Below, piece by piece: positions 14,871 to 22,800 of a stretch of DNA of 23,211 bases. The notes beneath the pieces are model-generated. The model was not told where the DNA came from. It did no database searches and saw only the letters and a program-made list of their open reading frames with translations. Made by a program: the position numbers and the translations under genes. The first letter of the stretch is position 1; every line of letters starts with the position of its first letter. This DNA is from Holosporales bacterium (GTDB lineage: Bacteria > Pseudomonadota > Alphaproteobacteria > Paracaedibacterales > UBA11393): NCBI GenBank assembly GCA_003542655.1, contig DPKF01000051.1, positions 1 through 23,211 of the forward strand. Direction: 5' to 3'.

Positions 14871-15971
14871 CTATCCAGCAATTTTATGCGATAAGGACGC
14901 TTCCAAAAACATATCTAAATCACCATCAAGAACGGCATGGGCATTTCCTTTTTCAACACCTGTGCGGGCGTCTTTTACCATTTGGTATGGCTGTAAAACG
15001 TATGATCTTATTTGGTGACCCCATCCAATTTCTGTTTTACTTGCAGAGGTTACCATTGCAGCTTCTTCACGCGTTCTAAGCTCAAATTCATATAATCGCG
15101 CTTTTAACATTTTTAAAGCCGTTGCTTTATTTTTATGTTGAGAGCGATCATTTTGACATTGAACAACAATATTGGTTGGAATATGTGTGATACGAATAGC
15201 ACTGTCTGTTGTGTTTACGTGCTGACCGCCAGCACCAGATGCCCTAAAAGTATCGACACGAATATCTTTTTCTTCAATCGTAATATCAATAGAATCATCA
15301 ATTTCAGGGTAAACCCAGACAGAGGCAAAACTAGTATGACGGCGCGCATTAGAATCAAACGGCGAAATGCGCACCAAACGATGAACACCCGCTTCTGCCT
15401 TTAACCATCCATATGCCTGATGCCCCGAAATTTTAAGGGTAATAGATTTTATACCCGCTTCTTCGCCAGGATTTTCGTTCATTATTTCAACTTTATATTT
15501 TTTACTATCCGCCCAGCGCGCATACATGCGTCCAATCATATGCGCCCAATCTTGCGCCTCTGTGCCACCAGCACCAGCGTTAATTTCGAGGAAACAATTG
15601 TTGCCGTCAGCTTCGCCAGATAACAACGTTTCTAATTGCAACGTTTCAGTATTTTTAGAAAGTGCAGTAATTTGGGCTTCAGATTCTTTTAAAATATCCT
15701 CATCGTTTTCATTTTCTGCCAATTCAATCATCTCGACAGATATTGATAAATCAGACTCTAAACTTTTAATTTGATTAATTTTTTGCGTTAAAATTTCACG
15801 TTCTTTTAAAACGCTTTGCGCCTTACTTTGATTATTCCAAAGATCTGGATTATTTGCATCACTTTCTAGTATAGCTAATCTGTCAATCGCTGCATCCCAA
15901 TCAAGATGACGCTTTAAAAGTTCTATATTTTCCTCTATTTTTTTTACTAATGAAATATATTCAGCTTTCAT
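14871..15971 (-). CDS. prfB: Peptide chain release factor 2, without programmed frameshift
   Basis: 366-residue RF2, which recognises UGA and UAA stop codons and triggers peptide release. The stop-recognition motif SPF is at 203-205 (RISPFDSNARRHTSF) and the GGQ catalytic motif at 248-250 (RASGAGGQHVNTTDSAIR); CQNDRSQHKNKATA follows. In many bacteria prfB carries an in-frame TGA after a CTT codon near codon 25 and needs a +1 shift. Here the equivalent place reads CTT GAT (codons 23-24), so the gene is one continuous frame and that autoregulation is absent. The ATG at 15971 has a modest GAGAG ribosome-binding site. It lies downstream of dnaN on the same strand with about 167 bases between, including a possible own promoter. 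Confidence 0.96.
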   Translation of the reverse strand: MKAEYISLVKKIEENIELLKRHLDWDAAIDRLAILESDANNPDLWNNQSKAQSVLKEREILTQKINQIKSLESDLSISVEMIELAENENDEDILKESEAQITALSKNTETLQLETLLSGEADGNNCFLEINAGAGGTEAQDWAHMIGRMYARWADSKKYKVEIMNENPGEEAGIKSITLKISGHQAYGWLKAEAGVHRLVRISPFDSNARRHTSFASVWVYPEIDDSIDITIEEKDIRVDTFRASGAGGQHVNTTDSAIRITHIPTNIVVQCQNDRSQHKNKATALKMLKARLYEFELRTREEAAMVTSASKTEIGWGHQIRSYVLQPYQMVKDARTGVEKGNAHAVLDGDLDMFLEASLSHKIAG

Positions 15972-16014
15972 AAAAGCACTCTCTTCGATTGTTTATTTTT
16001 CTATATATTTCTTA

Positions 16015-16043
16015 ATTATTGTTCTGCTGCCCACACTTAACAA
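16015..16043 (-). promoter_or_regulatory. Possible prfB promoter
   Basis: On the minus strand, -35 TTGTTA (16038-16043) and -10 AATAAT (16015-16020) are 17 bases apart, about 45-70 bases before the prfB ATG. The match is moderate and the region is AT-rich. Confidence 0.35.
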
Positions 16044-16138
16044 ATTGATAAAAGCTTAGAAGGAACAGAGAAAGATAACCTTTATACTCCGGCAACAAAG
16101 GGTATAGGCGCATTAAAAAAACACTTAAATTATAAACT

Positions 16139-17275
16139 TTAATCCACACCAAGCGGCATTAATACAAATGTTGATTGTGTATTGTTAATACCCTTAACTA
16201 TCACAGGTGAATCTGCATTTGTAATGAAAAATTCAACTTCATCTTCTGTAATGGTTTGCGCCACATCAAGCAGATACTTAACGTTAACGCATAATTCAAC
16301 CATATCATCATATGGAAAATCGACATCCATTTCTTCTAGTGCTGATCCAAGTTCAGGGCTTACAACAGAAAGCTGTGCTTGATTATTTTTTAAAATAACT
16401 TTAATAGCGCGCACATTTTGGCTGACAACCGTTCCAACACGATCAACTGCTTTTACAAAATCTTCACGTGGCACGACCAAGGTTTTATCATGATTTGCTT
16501 CTAAAGCTGATTGATAGTCAGGAAAAGTCCCCTCAATCAAACGCGATGAAAAGACACCTTTATAACCGTCTTTTTGAATAACAAGCTCTATACGATTTTC
16601 TGATAAACCAAGCTGAACATTTTCTTCAGCCACATCAAGTAATTTTTTAATATCTAAAATGGCCTTGCGGCCAACAATCACCTCTGGAATGCTTTCAGCA
16701 CCTTTAGGTGCTGGAAATTCAACTGAGGCCATCCGATGATAATCGGTCGAGACAGCACGCAGCATTGTGACCCCGTCTTTTACAACACTGTGCAGGAAAA
16801 CGCCACAAACATTGTAACGTGCCTCGTCAATCGACATAGAACTTTCCGTTTGTTCTATCATTTTTTTTAGTTTTGCTGCGGAAAACTCAAACGTATGCGT
16901 CAACTCTGTTTCTGCCAATTGGGGAAAATCTTCAGATAATAAATAAGATAATTCAAAGCGTGACCTACCCGATTTAATAACAACTTGGTTGTTATCTGGA
17001 TTTGCTTCAAGTTCAATTAAAGACCTTTCGGATAATTTTCTAACAATATCAAAAATAACATTGGCTTGAACGCATATTTCACCTGGAGAATCGACTTTTG
17101 CAGGTATGGCTTCTTGCAAAGACATATCAAGGTCTGTTGTCGTTAAATGTAACGTATCACCTTCAGCTTTTAACAAAACATGACTTAAAATTGGAACAGT
17201 CGTTTTCTTTTCAACTATACTCTGTCCATGGCTTAAAGCTTTTAAAAAAGCAGATTTTTCTACAAAAATTTTCAT
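16139..17275 (-). CDS. dnaN: DNA polymerase III beta sliding clamp
   Basis: 378-residue beta clamp, the ring that tethers DNA polymerase III to DNA. The three-domain clamp fold is supported by MKIFVEKSAFLKALSHGQSI, PILSHVLLKAEGDTLHLTTTDLDMS in domain I, the central VCGVFLHSV and STDYHRMAS, and the C-terminal end STFVLMPLGVD, matching the typical [VL]MP[MV]R-like clamp terminus. The start is set at the ATG at 17275; a TTG just upstream would add one residue. AAAGG is 9 bases away. The gene is not beside dnaA or recF in this window. Upstream is a 264-base divergent spacer shared with nusB containing one perfect DnaA box. prfB follows downstream. Confidence 0.96.
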   Translation of the reverse strand: MKIFVEKSAFLKALSHGQSIVEKKTTVPILSHVLLKAEGDTLHLTTTDLDMSLQEAIPAKVDSPGEICVQANVIFDIVRKLSERSLIELEANPDNNQVVIKSGRSRFELSYLLSEDFPQLAETELTHTFEFSAAKLKKMIEQTESSMSIDEARYNVCGVFLHSVVKDGVTMLRAVSTDYHRMASVEFPAPKGAESIPEVIVGRKAILDIKKLLDVAEENVQLGLSENRIELVIQKDGYKGVFSSRLIEGTFPDYQSALEANHDKTLVVPREDFVKAVDRVGTVVSQNVRAIKVILKNNQAQLSVVSPELGSALEEMDVDFPYDDMVELCVNVKYLLDVAQTITEDEVEFFITNADSPVIVKGINNTQSTFVLMPLGVD

Positions 17276-17358
17276 CAAATCAGACCTTTATATTTATCAT
17301 TTATATCTTTATTGTAAGGTACCGTTTTTAAAGCTATTTTGCCAAGTAAATTTTTGAC

Positions 17359-17367
17359 TTTTCCACA
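17359..17367 (+). promoter_or_regulatory. DnaA box in the dnaN-nusB divergent spacer
   Basis: TTTTCCACA exactly fits the DnaA-box consensus TTWTNCACA. It lies 84 bases upstream of the dnaN start and about 172 bases upstream of nusB. A single box suggests regulation of dnaN or nusB by DnaA rather than an origin. Chance occurrence is possible; the same 9-mer occurs inside clpX (21541). Confidence 0.4.
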
Positions 17368-17539
17368 ACAGATAACATTGTATTCATTATAATATTGCCC
17401 CCTATTCAATAAAGAGCAAGACGTTATTTGAACCTGATTTGCATGACCTAGCATTACATTGTGAAAGCATGTATGATCAAAGATAATCATTTTTTGACTT
17501 GGCTACACCTTGCCGCAACATAAAAAGAAGATCAGTTAG

Positions 17540-18022
17540 ATGACTCAAGAACAAAAAAAAACAAAAAAGAAAAACCTTAATACACCAAGACACTCTGCAC
17601 GTGTTGCTGCTGTTCAAGCCTTATACCAAATGGAACAATCTAACGTTGACAGTACAAAAGCTGTAAGTGACATGATAGAAAGTAATTTTGCAACAACAGC
17701 AAGTGAAGGATATGTTCAACCTGATTTAGATCTTTTTAAACAGCTTGTGACAGAATCCTCCTTAAATACACAAATTTTAGATGATATTATAACGCCCTAT
17801 TTAGCTGATAATTGGAAAATAGAGCGTTTAGCCAGTGTGATTCGCATGATTTTGCGTTTAGCTATTTTTGAACTGAAAGAATGTCCTTTAATTCCTGAAA
17901 CCGTCATTATGAATGAATACATTGAAATTACCAGGGAATTTTTTCCAGGCGGCAAAGAAACAAATTTTGTAAACAGCCTATTAGACAAAGCTGCCAAGAA
18001 ATTGCGCACAAAAACAGCATAA
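17540..18022 (+). CDS. nusB: Transcription antitermination factor NusB
   Basis: 160-residue NusB, which with NusE (S10) binds boxA RNA and supports antitermination of rRNA transcription. Family features are an N-terminal basic stretch followed by RHSARVAAVQALYQMEQ (17-33), then YLADNWKIERLASVIRMIL and the end pattern VIMNEYIEITREFFPGGKET / FVNSLLDKAAKKLR. The helical fold and length are normal. The ATG at 17540 has only a weak AGAAGA ribosome-binding site. TTGACT at 17494-17499 could be a -35 without a good -10. It is followed by accB after 72 bases containing a separate promoter. It is divergent from dnaN. Confidence 0.94.
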   Translation: MTQEQKKTKKKNLNTPRHSARVAAVQALYQMEQSNVDSTKAVSDMIESNFATTASEGYVQPDLDLFKQLVTESSLNTQILDDIITPYLADNWKIERLASVIRMILRLAIFELKECPLIPETVIMNEYIEITREFFPGGKETNFVNSLLDKAAKKLRTKTA

Positions 18023-18028
18023 CGCGAC

Positions 18029-18056
18029 TTGTAAAACAAAAATATGTTATTATAAT
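18029..18056 (+). promoter_or_regulatory. Promoter for accBC
   Basis: -35 TTGTAA (18029-18034) and a perfect -10 TATAAT (18051-18056) with a 16-base spacer, just after the nusB stop. The predicted start is about 32 bases before the accB ATG at 18095; AGGA precedes that ATG. Confidence 0.55.
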
Positions 18057-18094
18057 AGCGATATCAAAAAACAAATTATATTAGGACACAGGAT

Positions 18095-18547
18095 ATGAGC
18101 ATAGACTTTAAAATTAATAAAGAAGCCGTTCAAGAGCTGGCAGCCATCTTAAAAGAAACTGATTTAACAGAAATAGAGTATGAAACAGAACACGCCCATA
18201 TCCGTGTAAAGCGCCATGTGACCACAACACACATTCAAACAACCCAACCGACACAACCTACCCCCCTTCACGTGGCTTCAGAGCCTGAAAAAAGCATTGA
18301 CCCTATTCAGCACCCTGGTGCTGTAAAATCGCCTATGGTTGGAACAGCCTACATGTCTCCGGATCCAGAATCAGCAGCTTTTGTAAAAGTTGGCGATGCC
18401 GTTGCAAAAGGTCAGACCCTTTTGATTATCGAGGCCATGAAAGTGATGAACCCAATTAAAGCACCAAAGGCTGGCCGCATAATTGAAATTTTGGTATCAG
18501 ATGCTTCCCCAGTTGAATTTAATGACGTTTTATTGGTCATTGAATAA
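18095..18547 (+). CDS. accB: Biotin carboxyl carrier protein of acetyl-CoA carboxylase
   Basis: 150-residue BCCP. It carries biotin between the biotin carboxylase (AccC) and carboxyltransferase halves of acetyl-CoA carboxylase, the first step of fatty acid synthesis. The N-terminal segment (1-42) binds AccC and is followed by a Thr/Gln/Pro-rich flexible linker (43-65). The biotinyl domain (72-150) has SPMVGTAYMSPDPESAAFVKVGD and the biotinylation motif EAMKVMN with Lys116; the usual motif is EAMKMMN, and Val for Met is tolerated in relatives. The protruding-thumb segment between the strands (PDPESAAF) is that of AccB-type BCCP. Its stop overlaps the accC start (TAATG), a classical accBC coupling. 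Confidence 0.95.
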   Translation: MSIDFKINKEAVQELAAILKETDLTEIEYETEHAHIRVKRHVTTTHIQTTQPTQPTPLHVASEPEKSIDPIQHPGAVKSPMVGTAYMSPDPESAAFVKVGDAVAKGQTLLIIEAMKVMNPIKAPKAGRIIEILVSDASPVEFNDVLLVIE

Positions 18548-19896
18548 TGAGCGTTTTATTTAAGAAAGTACTGATTGCAAATCGTGGCGAAATTGCGGTG
18601 CGCATTATTCGCGCATGTAAAGAATTAGACATCAGAACAGTTGCTCTTCACTCAACTGCTGACGCGCAATCTATGCATGTTAAATTGGCAGATGAAAGTG
18701 TTTGCATTGGCCCTGCTGCTGCAAAAGATAGCTATCTTAAAATGTCGTCTATTATCTCTGCTGCAATCGTTACAGGTTCTGAAGCCATTCACCCAGGATT
18801 TGGATTTTTATCTGAAAATGCAGACTTTGCCGCCATGGTTGAAGAGCATGGCATGGTCTTTATTGGCCCAACAGCTGATCATATAAACCTAATGGGCGAT
18901 AAAATAACCGCTAAAAAAACAATGATTAAACTTGGAGTGCCTGTTGTACCTGGGTCAAAAGAAGGCATCGACTCCACCGAACATGCTATAAAAACAGCAA
19001 AAAAAGTTGGCTATCCTGTGATTATTAAAGCCACAAGCGGCGGCGGCGGCAAGGGGATGAAAATTGCGAATAATAGCGATGAAATATCTCATGCTTATAA
19101 AATAGCCCGTTCAGAAGCAAAAGCAAACTTTGGGAACGACCAAGTTTATATTGAACGTTATTTAAAAACCCCGCGTCACATAGAAATTCAAATTTTAGCA
19201 GATCAACACGGTAACGTTGTGAATTTAGGTGAGCGCGATTGTTCTATCCAACGCCGACACCAAAAAATTTGGGAAGAAGCGCTCTCCCCTGCCCTGACGT
19301 CAAAAGAACGCATGCATCTTGGAAAAGTTGTCAACAAAGCGATTGGAAAAATGGGTTACAGAGGCCTTGGAACCCTTGAATTTCTGTATGAAAAAGGTGA
19401 CTTTTTCTTCATGGAAATGAATACCCGTATTCAGGTTGAACACCCCATTACCGAAATGGTAACCGGTATTGATCTTGTCAAAGAACAAATTCGCGTTGCA
19501 GCAGGCTATGCCCTGCCCTTTACCCAAGAAGATATTAAGTTTACAGGGCATGCCATTGAATGCCGCATTAATGCAGAATGCCCTGAAACATTTATTCCAT
19601 CCCCTGGTAAAATTGAGGTTTATCATGCCCCTGGTGGATATGGTGTGCGTGTGGACAGTCATATGTACCAAGGTTATAGTGTGCCACCCTATTATGACAG
19701 TATGATTGCAAAACTTATTGTGCATGGCGCCTCCCGCGAGGAAGCAATTGCACGCATGAAGCGCGCCTTACAAGAATTTGTAATTACTGGTATTAAAACC
19801 TCTATCCCCCTTCACCTAAAACTGGTGGATAATCAGCATATAATATCTGGCGATTACGACATCCACTGGTTGGAAAATAATCTATCACATTTGTAG
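18547..19896 (+). CDS. accC: Acetyl-CoA carboxylase, biotin carboxylase subunit
   Basis: 449-residue biotin carboxylase, which uses ATP and bicarbonate to carboxylate the biotin on AccB. The N-terminal domain is VLIANRGEIAVRIIRACKEL, with HPGFGFLSENADFAAM. The ATP-grasp core has the glycine-rich loop KATSGGGGKGMKIA, then ERDCSIQRRHQKIWEEAL, and FFMEMNTRIQVEHPITEMV, which has the Glu/Asn/Arg catalytic set including the invariant RIQVEHPITE. The C-terminal domain includes GHAIECRINAE and YYDSMIAKLI. Full length. Its ATG overlaps the accB stop by one base. After its TAG stop is a 78-base spacer to the convergent DUF952 gene, without a convincing terminator. Confidence 0.97.
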   Translation: MSVLFKKVLIANRGEIAVRIIRACKELDIRTVALHSTADAQSMHVKLADESVCIGPAAAKDSYLKMSSIISAAIVTGSEAIHPGFGFLSENADFAAMVEEHGMVFIGPTADHINLMGDKITAKKTMIKLGVPVVPGSKEGIDSTEHAIKTAKKVGYPVIIKATSGGGGKGMKIANNSDEISHAYKIARSEAKANFGNDQVYIERYLKTPRHIEIQILADQHGNVVNLGERDCSIQRRHQKIWEEALSPALTSKERMHLGKVVNKAIGKMGYRGLGTLEFLYEKGDFFFMEMNTRIQVEHPITEMVTGIDLVKEQIRVAAGYALPFTQEDIKFTGHAIECRINAECPETFIPSPGKIEVYHAPGGYGVRVDSHMYQGYSVPPYYDSMIAKLIVHGASREEAIARMKRALQEFVITGIKTSIPLHLKLVDNQHIISGDYDIHWLENNLSHL

Positions 19897-19974
19897 GGTA
19901 TGCTATTAAAAATACTACCATTTTCTTTATATAAACGCTTATAACCGAAGAATATCCCCCCTATTCCAAAAGTA

Positions 19975-20286
19975 TTATTGAGGGCTTTTTTCGACAAATT
20001 TAACAAATGCAGACTGAGGTATATATCCATAATAGTGCGGGTATTTTGTTTTACCACCTGGATTATTTTCGACACGTAATTTAGAGGGATCAAGTTGCTC
20101 GTGGTCGATTTCAGCAACAAAAACAGTATCATATTCAGAGAAAAACTTTTTTAGAATACCATCAAGTTGCTCCTCAAAACTTAAATGAACAAAACGACTA
20201 TCTAAATCCATTATATTTCCAAAAAACAGATCAACTGCCTTAAGTGCATCATATTCTTCAACTGTAAAAATTTTATATAGAGTCAC
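19975..20286 (-). CDS. DUF952 family protein
   Basis: 103 residues matching the DUF952 family: LYKIFTVEEYDAL at the N-terminus, DSRFVHLSFEEQLDGILKKFF in the middle, VFVAEIDHEQL, and the C-terminal GKTKYPHYYGYIP, where the family has a conserved FPHLYG-like motif. Function of the family is unknown; it has a compact mono-ADP-ribosyltransferase-like fold in some descriptions, which I cannot confirm here. The start is a GTG at 20286 with a poor TTAGG ribosome-binding site about 10 bases upstream. It lies 42 bases after the clpX stop on the same strand and probably shares the clpX transcript. It converges with accC. Confidence 0.75.
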   Translation of the reverse strand: MTLYKIFTVEEYDALKAVDLFFGNIMDLDSRFVHLSFEEQLDGILKKFFSEYDTVFVAEIDHEQLDPSKLRVENNPGGKTKYPHYYGYIPQSAFVKFVEKSPQ

Positions 20287-20328
20287 TTTAAAAAAACCTA
20301 AAAAAGGAATACCTTCCCGTCACAAAAC

Positions 20329-21600
20329 CTAGGCACCTAATGCAACTTTCTTTTTCTTTGGTTTTTGCGCCTCTACAGTTTCTGGTTTAGCGTTACCTTT
20401 AACAACGTCATCATTAATAATCACTTCTGTAATATTGTCATAAGACGGTAAATCATACATTGTATCAAGCAGTATACCTTCTAGAATGGCACGCAAACCG
20501 CGAGCACCAGTTTTTCGTGCTAAAGCTTTTTTTGCAATTTCTAATAATGCTTTATCTGTAAAAGTTAAAGCAACCTCTTCCATTGCAAATAATTTGCTAT
20601 ATTGCTTTGTAAGCGCATTTTTTGGTTGTGTTAAAATTTGAACCAGTGCTTCTGTATCTAAGTCTTCTAGCGTTGCAATAATTGGTAACCGCCCCACAAA
20701 CTCAGGAATTAAACCAAACTTTAGTAAATCTTCAGGTTCTAAGTTTTTCAATATATCGCCTGTTGTTCTTTCTTCCGTTGTTTTAACATCAGCACCAAAA
20801 CCAATACCAACACCTCTACCACGAGACGCAATAAGCTTATCTAAACCAGCAAAAGCTCCACTACAAATAAATAAAATATTTGTCGTATCAATTTGTAAAA
20901 ATTCCTGTTGAGGATGCTTACGGCCACCTTGTGGCGGGACAGAGGCAACTGTTCCTTCCATAATTTTTAGCAAGGCTTGCTGAACACCTTCACCTGATAC
21001 ATCACGCGTAATCGATGGATTATCAGATTTTCTTGAAATTTTATCAACTTCATCAATATAAACAATGCCGCGTTGTGCTTTTTCTACATTATAATCAGCT
21101 GACTGCAAAAGCTTTAAAATAATATTTTCAACATCTTCACCAACATAACCAGCCTCTGTCAAACTTGTTGCATCAGCCATTGTAAAAGGCACATCAATAA
21201 TGCGCGCCAAAGTTTGCGCTAATAATGTTTTACCAGATCCGGTTGGCCCAACAAGCAAAATATTTGACTTAGACACTTCAACATCACTATTTTTATCTTC
21301 GCAATCTAGGCGTTTATAGTGGTTATGAACGGCAACTGACAAGACACGTTTTGCATGACTTTGTCCAATCACATAATCGTCTAAGATTGCGCAAATTTCT
21401 TTAGGTGTTGGCAAACCATTTGTTAAAGATAATTTGCTTGATGTTAGCTCTTCACGGATAATATCAGTACAAAGATCGACACATTCATCGCATATAAAAA
21501 CAGTAGGGCCGGCAATTAATTTTTTTACTTCATGTTGACTTTTTCCACAAAATGAACAGTGTAAAATACCTTTAGAATCTGAACTGGAGTTTCTTGACAT
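20329..21600 (-). CDS. clpX: ATP-dependent Clp protease ATP-binding subunit ClpX
   Basis: 423-residue ClpX unfoldase that delivers tagged proteins to ClpP. The N-terminal C4 zinc-binding domain has Cys15, Cys18, Cys37 and Cys40 (LHCSFCGKSQHEV, FICDECVDLC). The AAA+ core has Walker A GPTGSGKT (118-125), pore loop GYVGEDVEN (151-159), Walker B YIDEVDKI (181-188) and the ClpX segment SITRDVSGEGVQQALLKIMEG. ARKTGARGLRA holds the sensor-2 region. The C-terminal tail KPKKKKVALGA is basic. The ATG has AAGGGG at good spacing. clpP and lon, common neighbours, are absent on both sides in this window: a DUF952 gene follows and a phage-type lysis cassette lies upstream. Confidence 0.97.
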   Translation of the reverse strand: MSRNSSSDSKGILHCSFCGKSQHEVKKLIAGPTVFICDECVDLCTDIIREELTSSKLSLTNGLPTPKEICAILDDYVIGQSHAKRVLSVAVHNHYKRLDCEDKNSDVEVSKSNILLVGPTGSGKTLLAQTLARIIDVPFTMADATSLTEAGYVGEDVENIILKLLQSADYNVEKAQRGIVYIDEVDKISRKSDNPSITRDVSGEGVQQALLKIMEGTVASVPPQGGRKHPQQEFLQIDTTNILFICSGAFAGLDKLIASRGRGVGIGFGADVKTTEERTTGDILKNLEPEDLLKFGLIPEFVGRLPIIATLEDLDTEALVQILTQPKNALTKQYSKLFAMEEVALTFTDKALLEIAKKALARKTGARGLRAILEGILLDTMYDLPSYDNITEVIINDDVVKGNAKPETVEAQKPKKKKVALGA

Positions 21601-21685
21601 ATGAGCCCCTTAAATTTCTTCTTATACTTTTATGATGACAGGTAAAAGATAAACAAATTATTAAAATTTACACCAACAATTTAAA

Positions 21686-21694
21686 ATTATAACA
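21686..21694 (-). promoter_or_regulatory. Extended -10 element upstream of clpX
   Basis: TGTTATAAT on the minus strand is a perfect extended -10 (TGnTATAAT), about 86 bases upstream of the clpX ATG. No good -35 is visible at the standard distance, as is usual for extended -10 promoters. Confidence 0.4.
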
Positions 21695-21732
21695 AATTTT
21701 TCCAACCTAGACCATTCAGGAAATAAGAGTTT

Positions 21733-21765
21733 TTATTATTTTTCTTATATTTTAGAAAATAATAA
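21733..21765 (-). terminator. AT-only hairpin between the lysis cassette and clpX
   Basis: TTATTATTTT (21733-21742) and AAAATAATAA (21756-21765) are exact reverse complements with a 13-base loop, about 67 bases past the stop of the holin-like gene. It may weakly end the lysis-cassette transcript before clpX. AT-only stems are weak, and the 231-base spacer is very AT-rich, so chance pairing is likely. Confidence 0.25.
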
Positions 21766-21831
21766 TAATTTAAGAAGCTCACAATTTATAATCAAGAAAA
21801 ATAACGCAATATCTTGCCTTTGACTTGTTCT

Positions 21832-22368
21832 TTATAATTGATCTATAATGGCTGCCATATTTTCATCTTTTTGACGGCTTCCTTTGGATGAACCAAACTC
21901 AAAAGAATAAGCATCCTTTAAACATGCTCCAAAAATACCGGCTATTGTTGAAATAATTGCAACGACTTCTCCAGGAAAAGCCTCCCCTGAAAAAAGATAC
22001 AAAGATCCTAAACAAACAACTAAACCCAAAACGGCACTCAGCACCATGATATCAGCTCGACGATTCGTTTTACCGGTTACTGCCAATAACTGAGCATCAC
22101 GCTTCCTAGCCTCTTGCCTATCATGAATTAAAGACAATTCCACCTCTGTTTCCATCGCATACAATTCTTTTTGAAAAGTACGTGCCTTCTCAGGATTATC
22201 GCGCAAATGTGAAATAATACCGGGTATATCATCAATTCCAGTTAATGTTTTTGCTATATCAGTCACACGTGATGCTATTGTCTCAATGCGATCACCACCA
22301 AACCACTTTCCAAGCATTGGGGCAAATTCGACTAACCCAAGTGCTGCTAATGATAACGGAAAAGTCAT
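21832..22368 (-). CDS. Holin-like phage membrane protein
   Basis: 178 residues. The N-terminal half is amphipathic and helical, with a conserved-looking HDRQEARKRDAQL (82-94). Two hydrophobic segments follow at about 105-126 (ADIMVLSAVLGLVVCLGSLYLF, shown in part) and 134-150 (VVAIISTIAGIFGACL), separated by a short loop. The end has FEFGSSKGSRQKDENM (157-171). The FGSS-x-GS-x-xKD motif after two closely spaced membrane helices resembles phage and gene-transfer-agent holin-type proteins. In a phage setting it would open the inner membrane for the hydrolase. It starts 9 bases after the stop of the SleB-type hydrolase with AGGAG overlapping that stop, so the two are coupled. Exact holin activity is inferred from context. 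Confidence 0.65.
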   Translation of the reverse strand: MTFPLSLAALGLVEFAPMLGKWFGGDRIETIASRVTDIAKTLTGIDDIPGIISHLRDNPEKARTFQKELYAMETEVELSLIHDRQEARKRDAQLLAVTGKTNRRADIMVLSAVLGLVVCLGSLYLFSGEAFPGEVVAIISTIAGIFGACLKDAYSFEFGSSKGSRQKDENMAAIIDQL

Positions 22369-22377
22369 AATAATCTC

Positions 22378-22800
22378 CTATAATTTATAAAATATATGAT
22401 TGCCAATTTGGCATGTCGGACGTTTTTTCACTGTCCACAAAGGAAAAATGGCGCGATGGTGATAATGATTGGCACCATTCGTCACATCTAAAATAGACGT
22501 ATTTTTTTTCAAAAATAAATCTGCAACCCCTAAACACAGATCAAAAACAGTGCATTTTATTTCAGGTGCTAATACAATAGATAAATTAGGATCACTTTCA
22601 TTCCAACATGAAAACTGCCATTTTTTAAGGCATACTGCTTTAATTGTTTTCCCATACCATGTTTGCTCCTTAAAACGATTAATAATAATACTGGCAACGC
22701 CCTTTAAAGCAGCGTCACCAAACTTAAAAACCTCACCTCTAGCCTCCCCATATAAAGTACGTGCAAAAATTTCTTTCTCGCTAAAATTATTGAGCATCAT
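22378..22800 (-). CDS. SleB-type cell-wall hydrolase (phage-like endolysin)
   Basis: 140-residue protein of the SleB / Hydrolase_2 family, which cleaves peptidoglycan glycan strands. Motifs in order are ARTLYGEARGEVFKFGDAAL (13-32) with the likely catalytic Glu19, GVASIIINRF, the VCLKKWQFSCWNESDPN box (57-72), and the C-terminal NGANHYHHRAIFPLW with RPTCQIGNHIFYKL. The domain fills the whole protein, as in phage-encoded members. The start is taken at the ATG at 22800, where AAGGAGG lies 6 bases upstream; a longer frame opening at 22845 would add a 15-residue segment overlapping the preceding gene. No Sec signal is seen, consistent with release through the downstream holin-like protein. It overlaps the end of the upstream gene by 14 bases. 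Confidence 0.85.
   Translation of the reverse strand: MMLNNFSEKEIFARTLYGEARGEVFKFGDAALKGVASIIINRFKEQTWYGKTIKAVCLKKWQFSCWNESDPNLSIVLAPEIKCTVFDLCLGVADLFLKKNTSILDVTNGANHYHHRAIFPLWTVKKRPTCQIGNHIFYKL

Noticed and set aside
17275..17490. 71-codon minus-strand frame ending at the dnaN start (TGATG overlap)
   Set aside because: No ribosome-binding site before its ATG, no protein-like conservation visible, and it fills the promoter region between dnaN and nusB.
17276..17539. Replication origin next to dnaN
   Set aside because: Only one DnaA box and no box cluster, no dnaA or other typical origin neighbours in view.
19300..19725. 141-codon minus-strand frame inside accC
   Set aside because: Mirror frame of the strongly conserved accC; no start signals or independent motifs.
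19854..20132. 92-codon minus-strand frame overlapping the DUF952 gene
   Set aside because: The other frame carries the DUF952 family motifs; this one would overlap both it and the end of accC.
21541..21549. Second TTTTCCACA DnaA-box match
   Set aside because: It falls within the clpX zinc-binding coding sequence, where codon content explains it.
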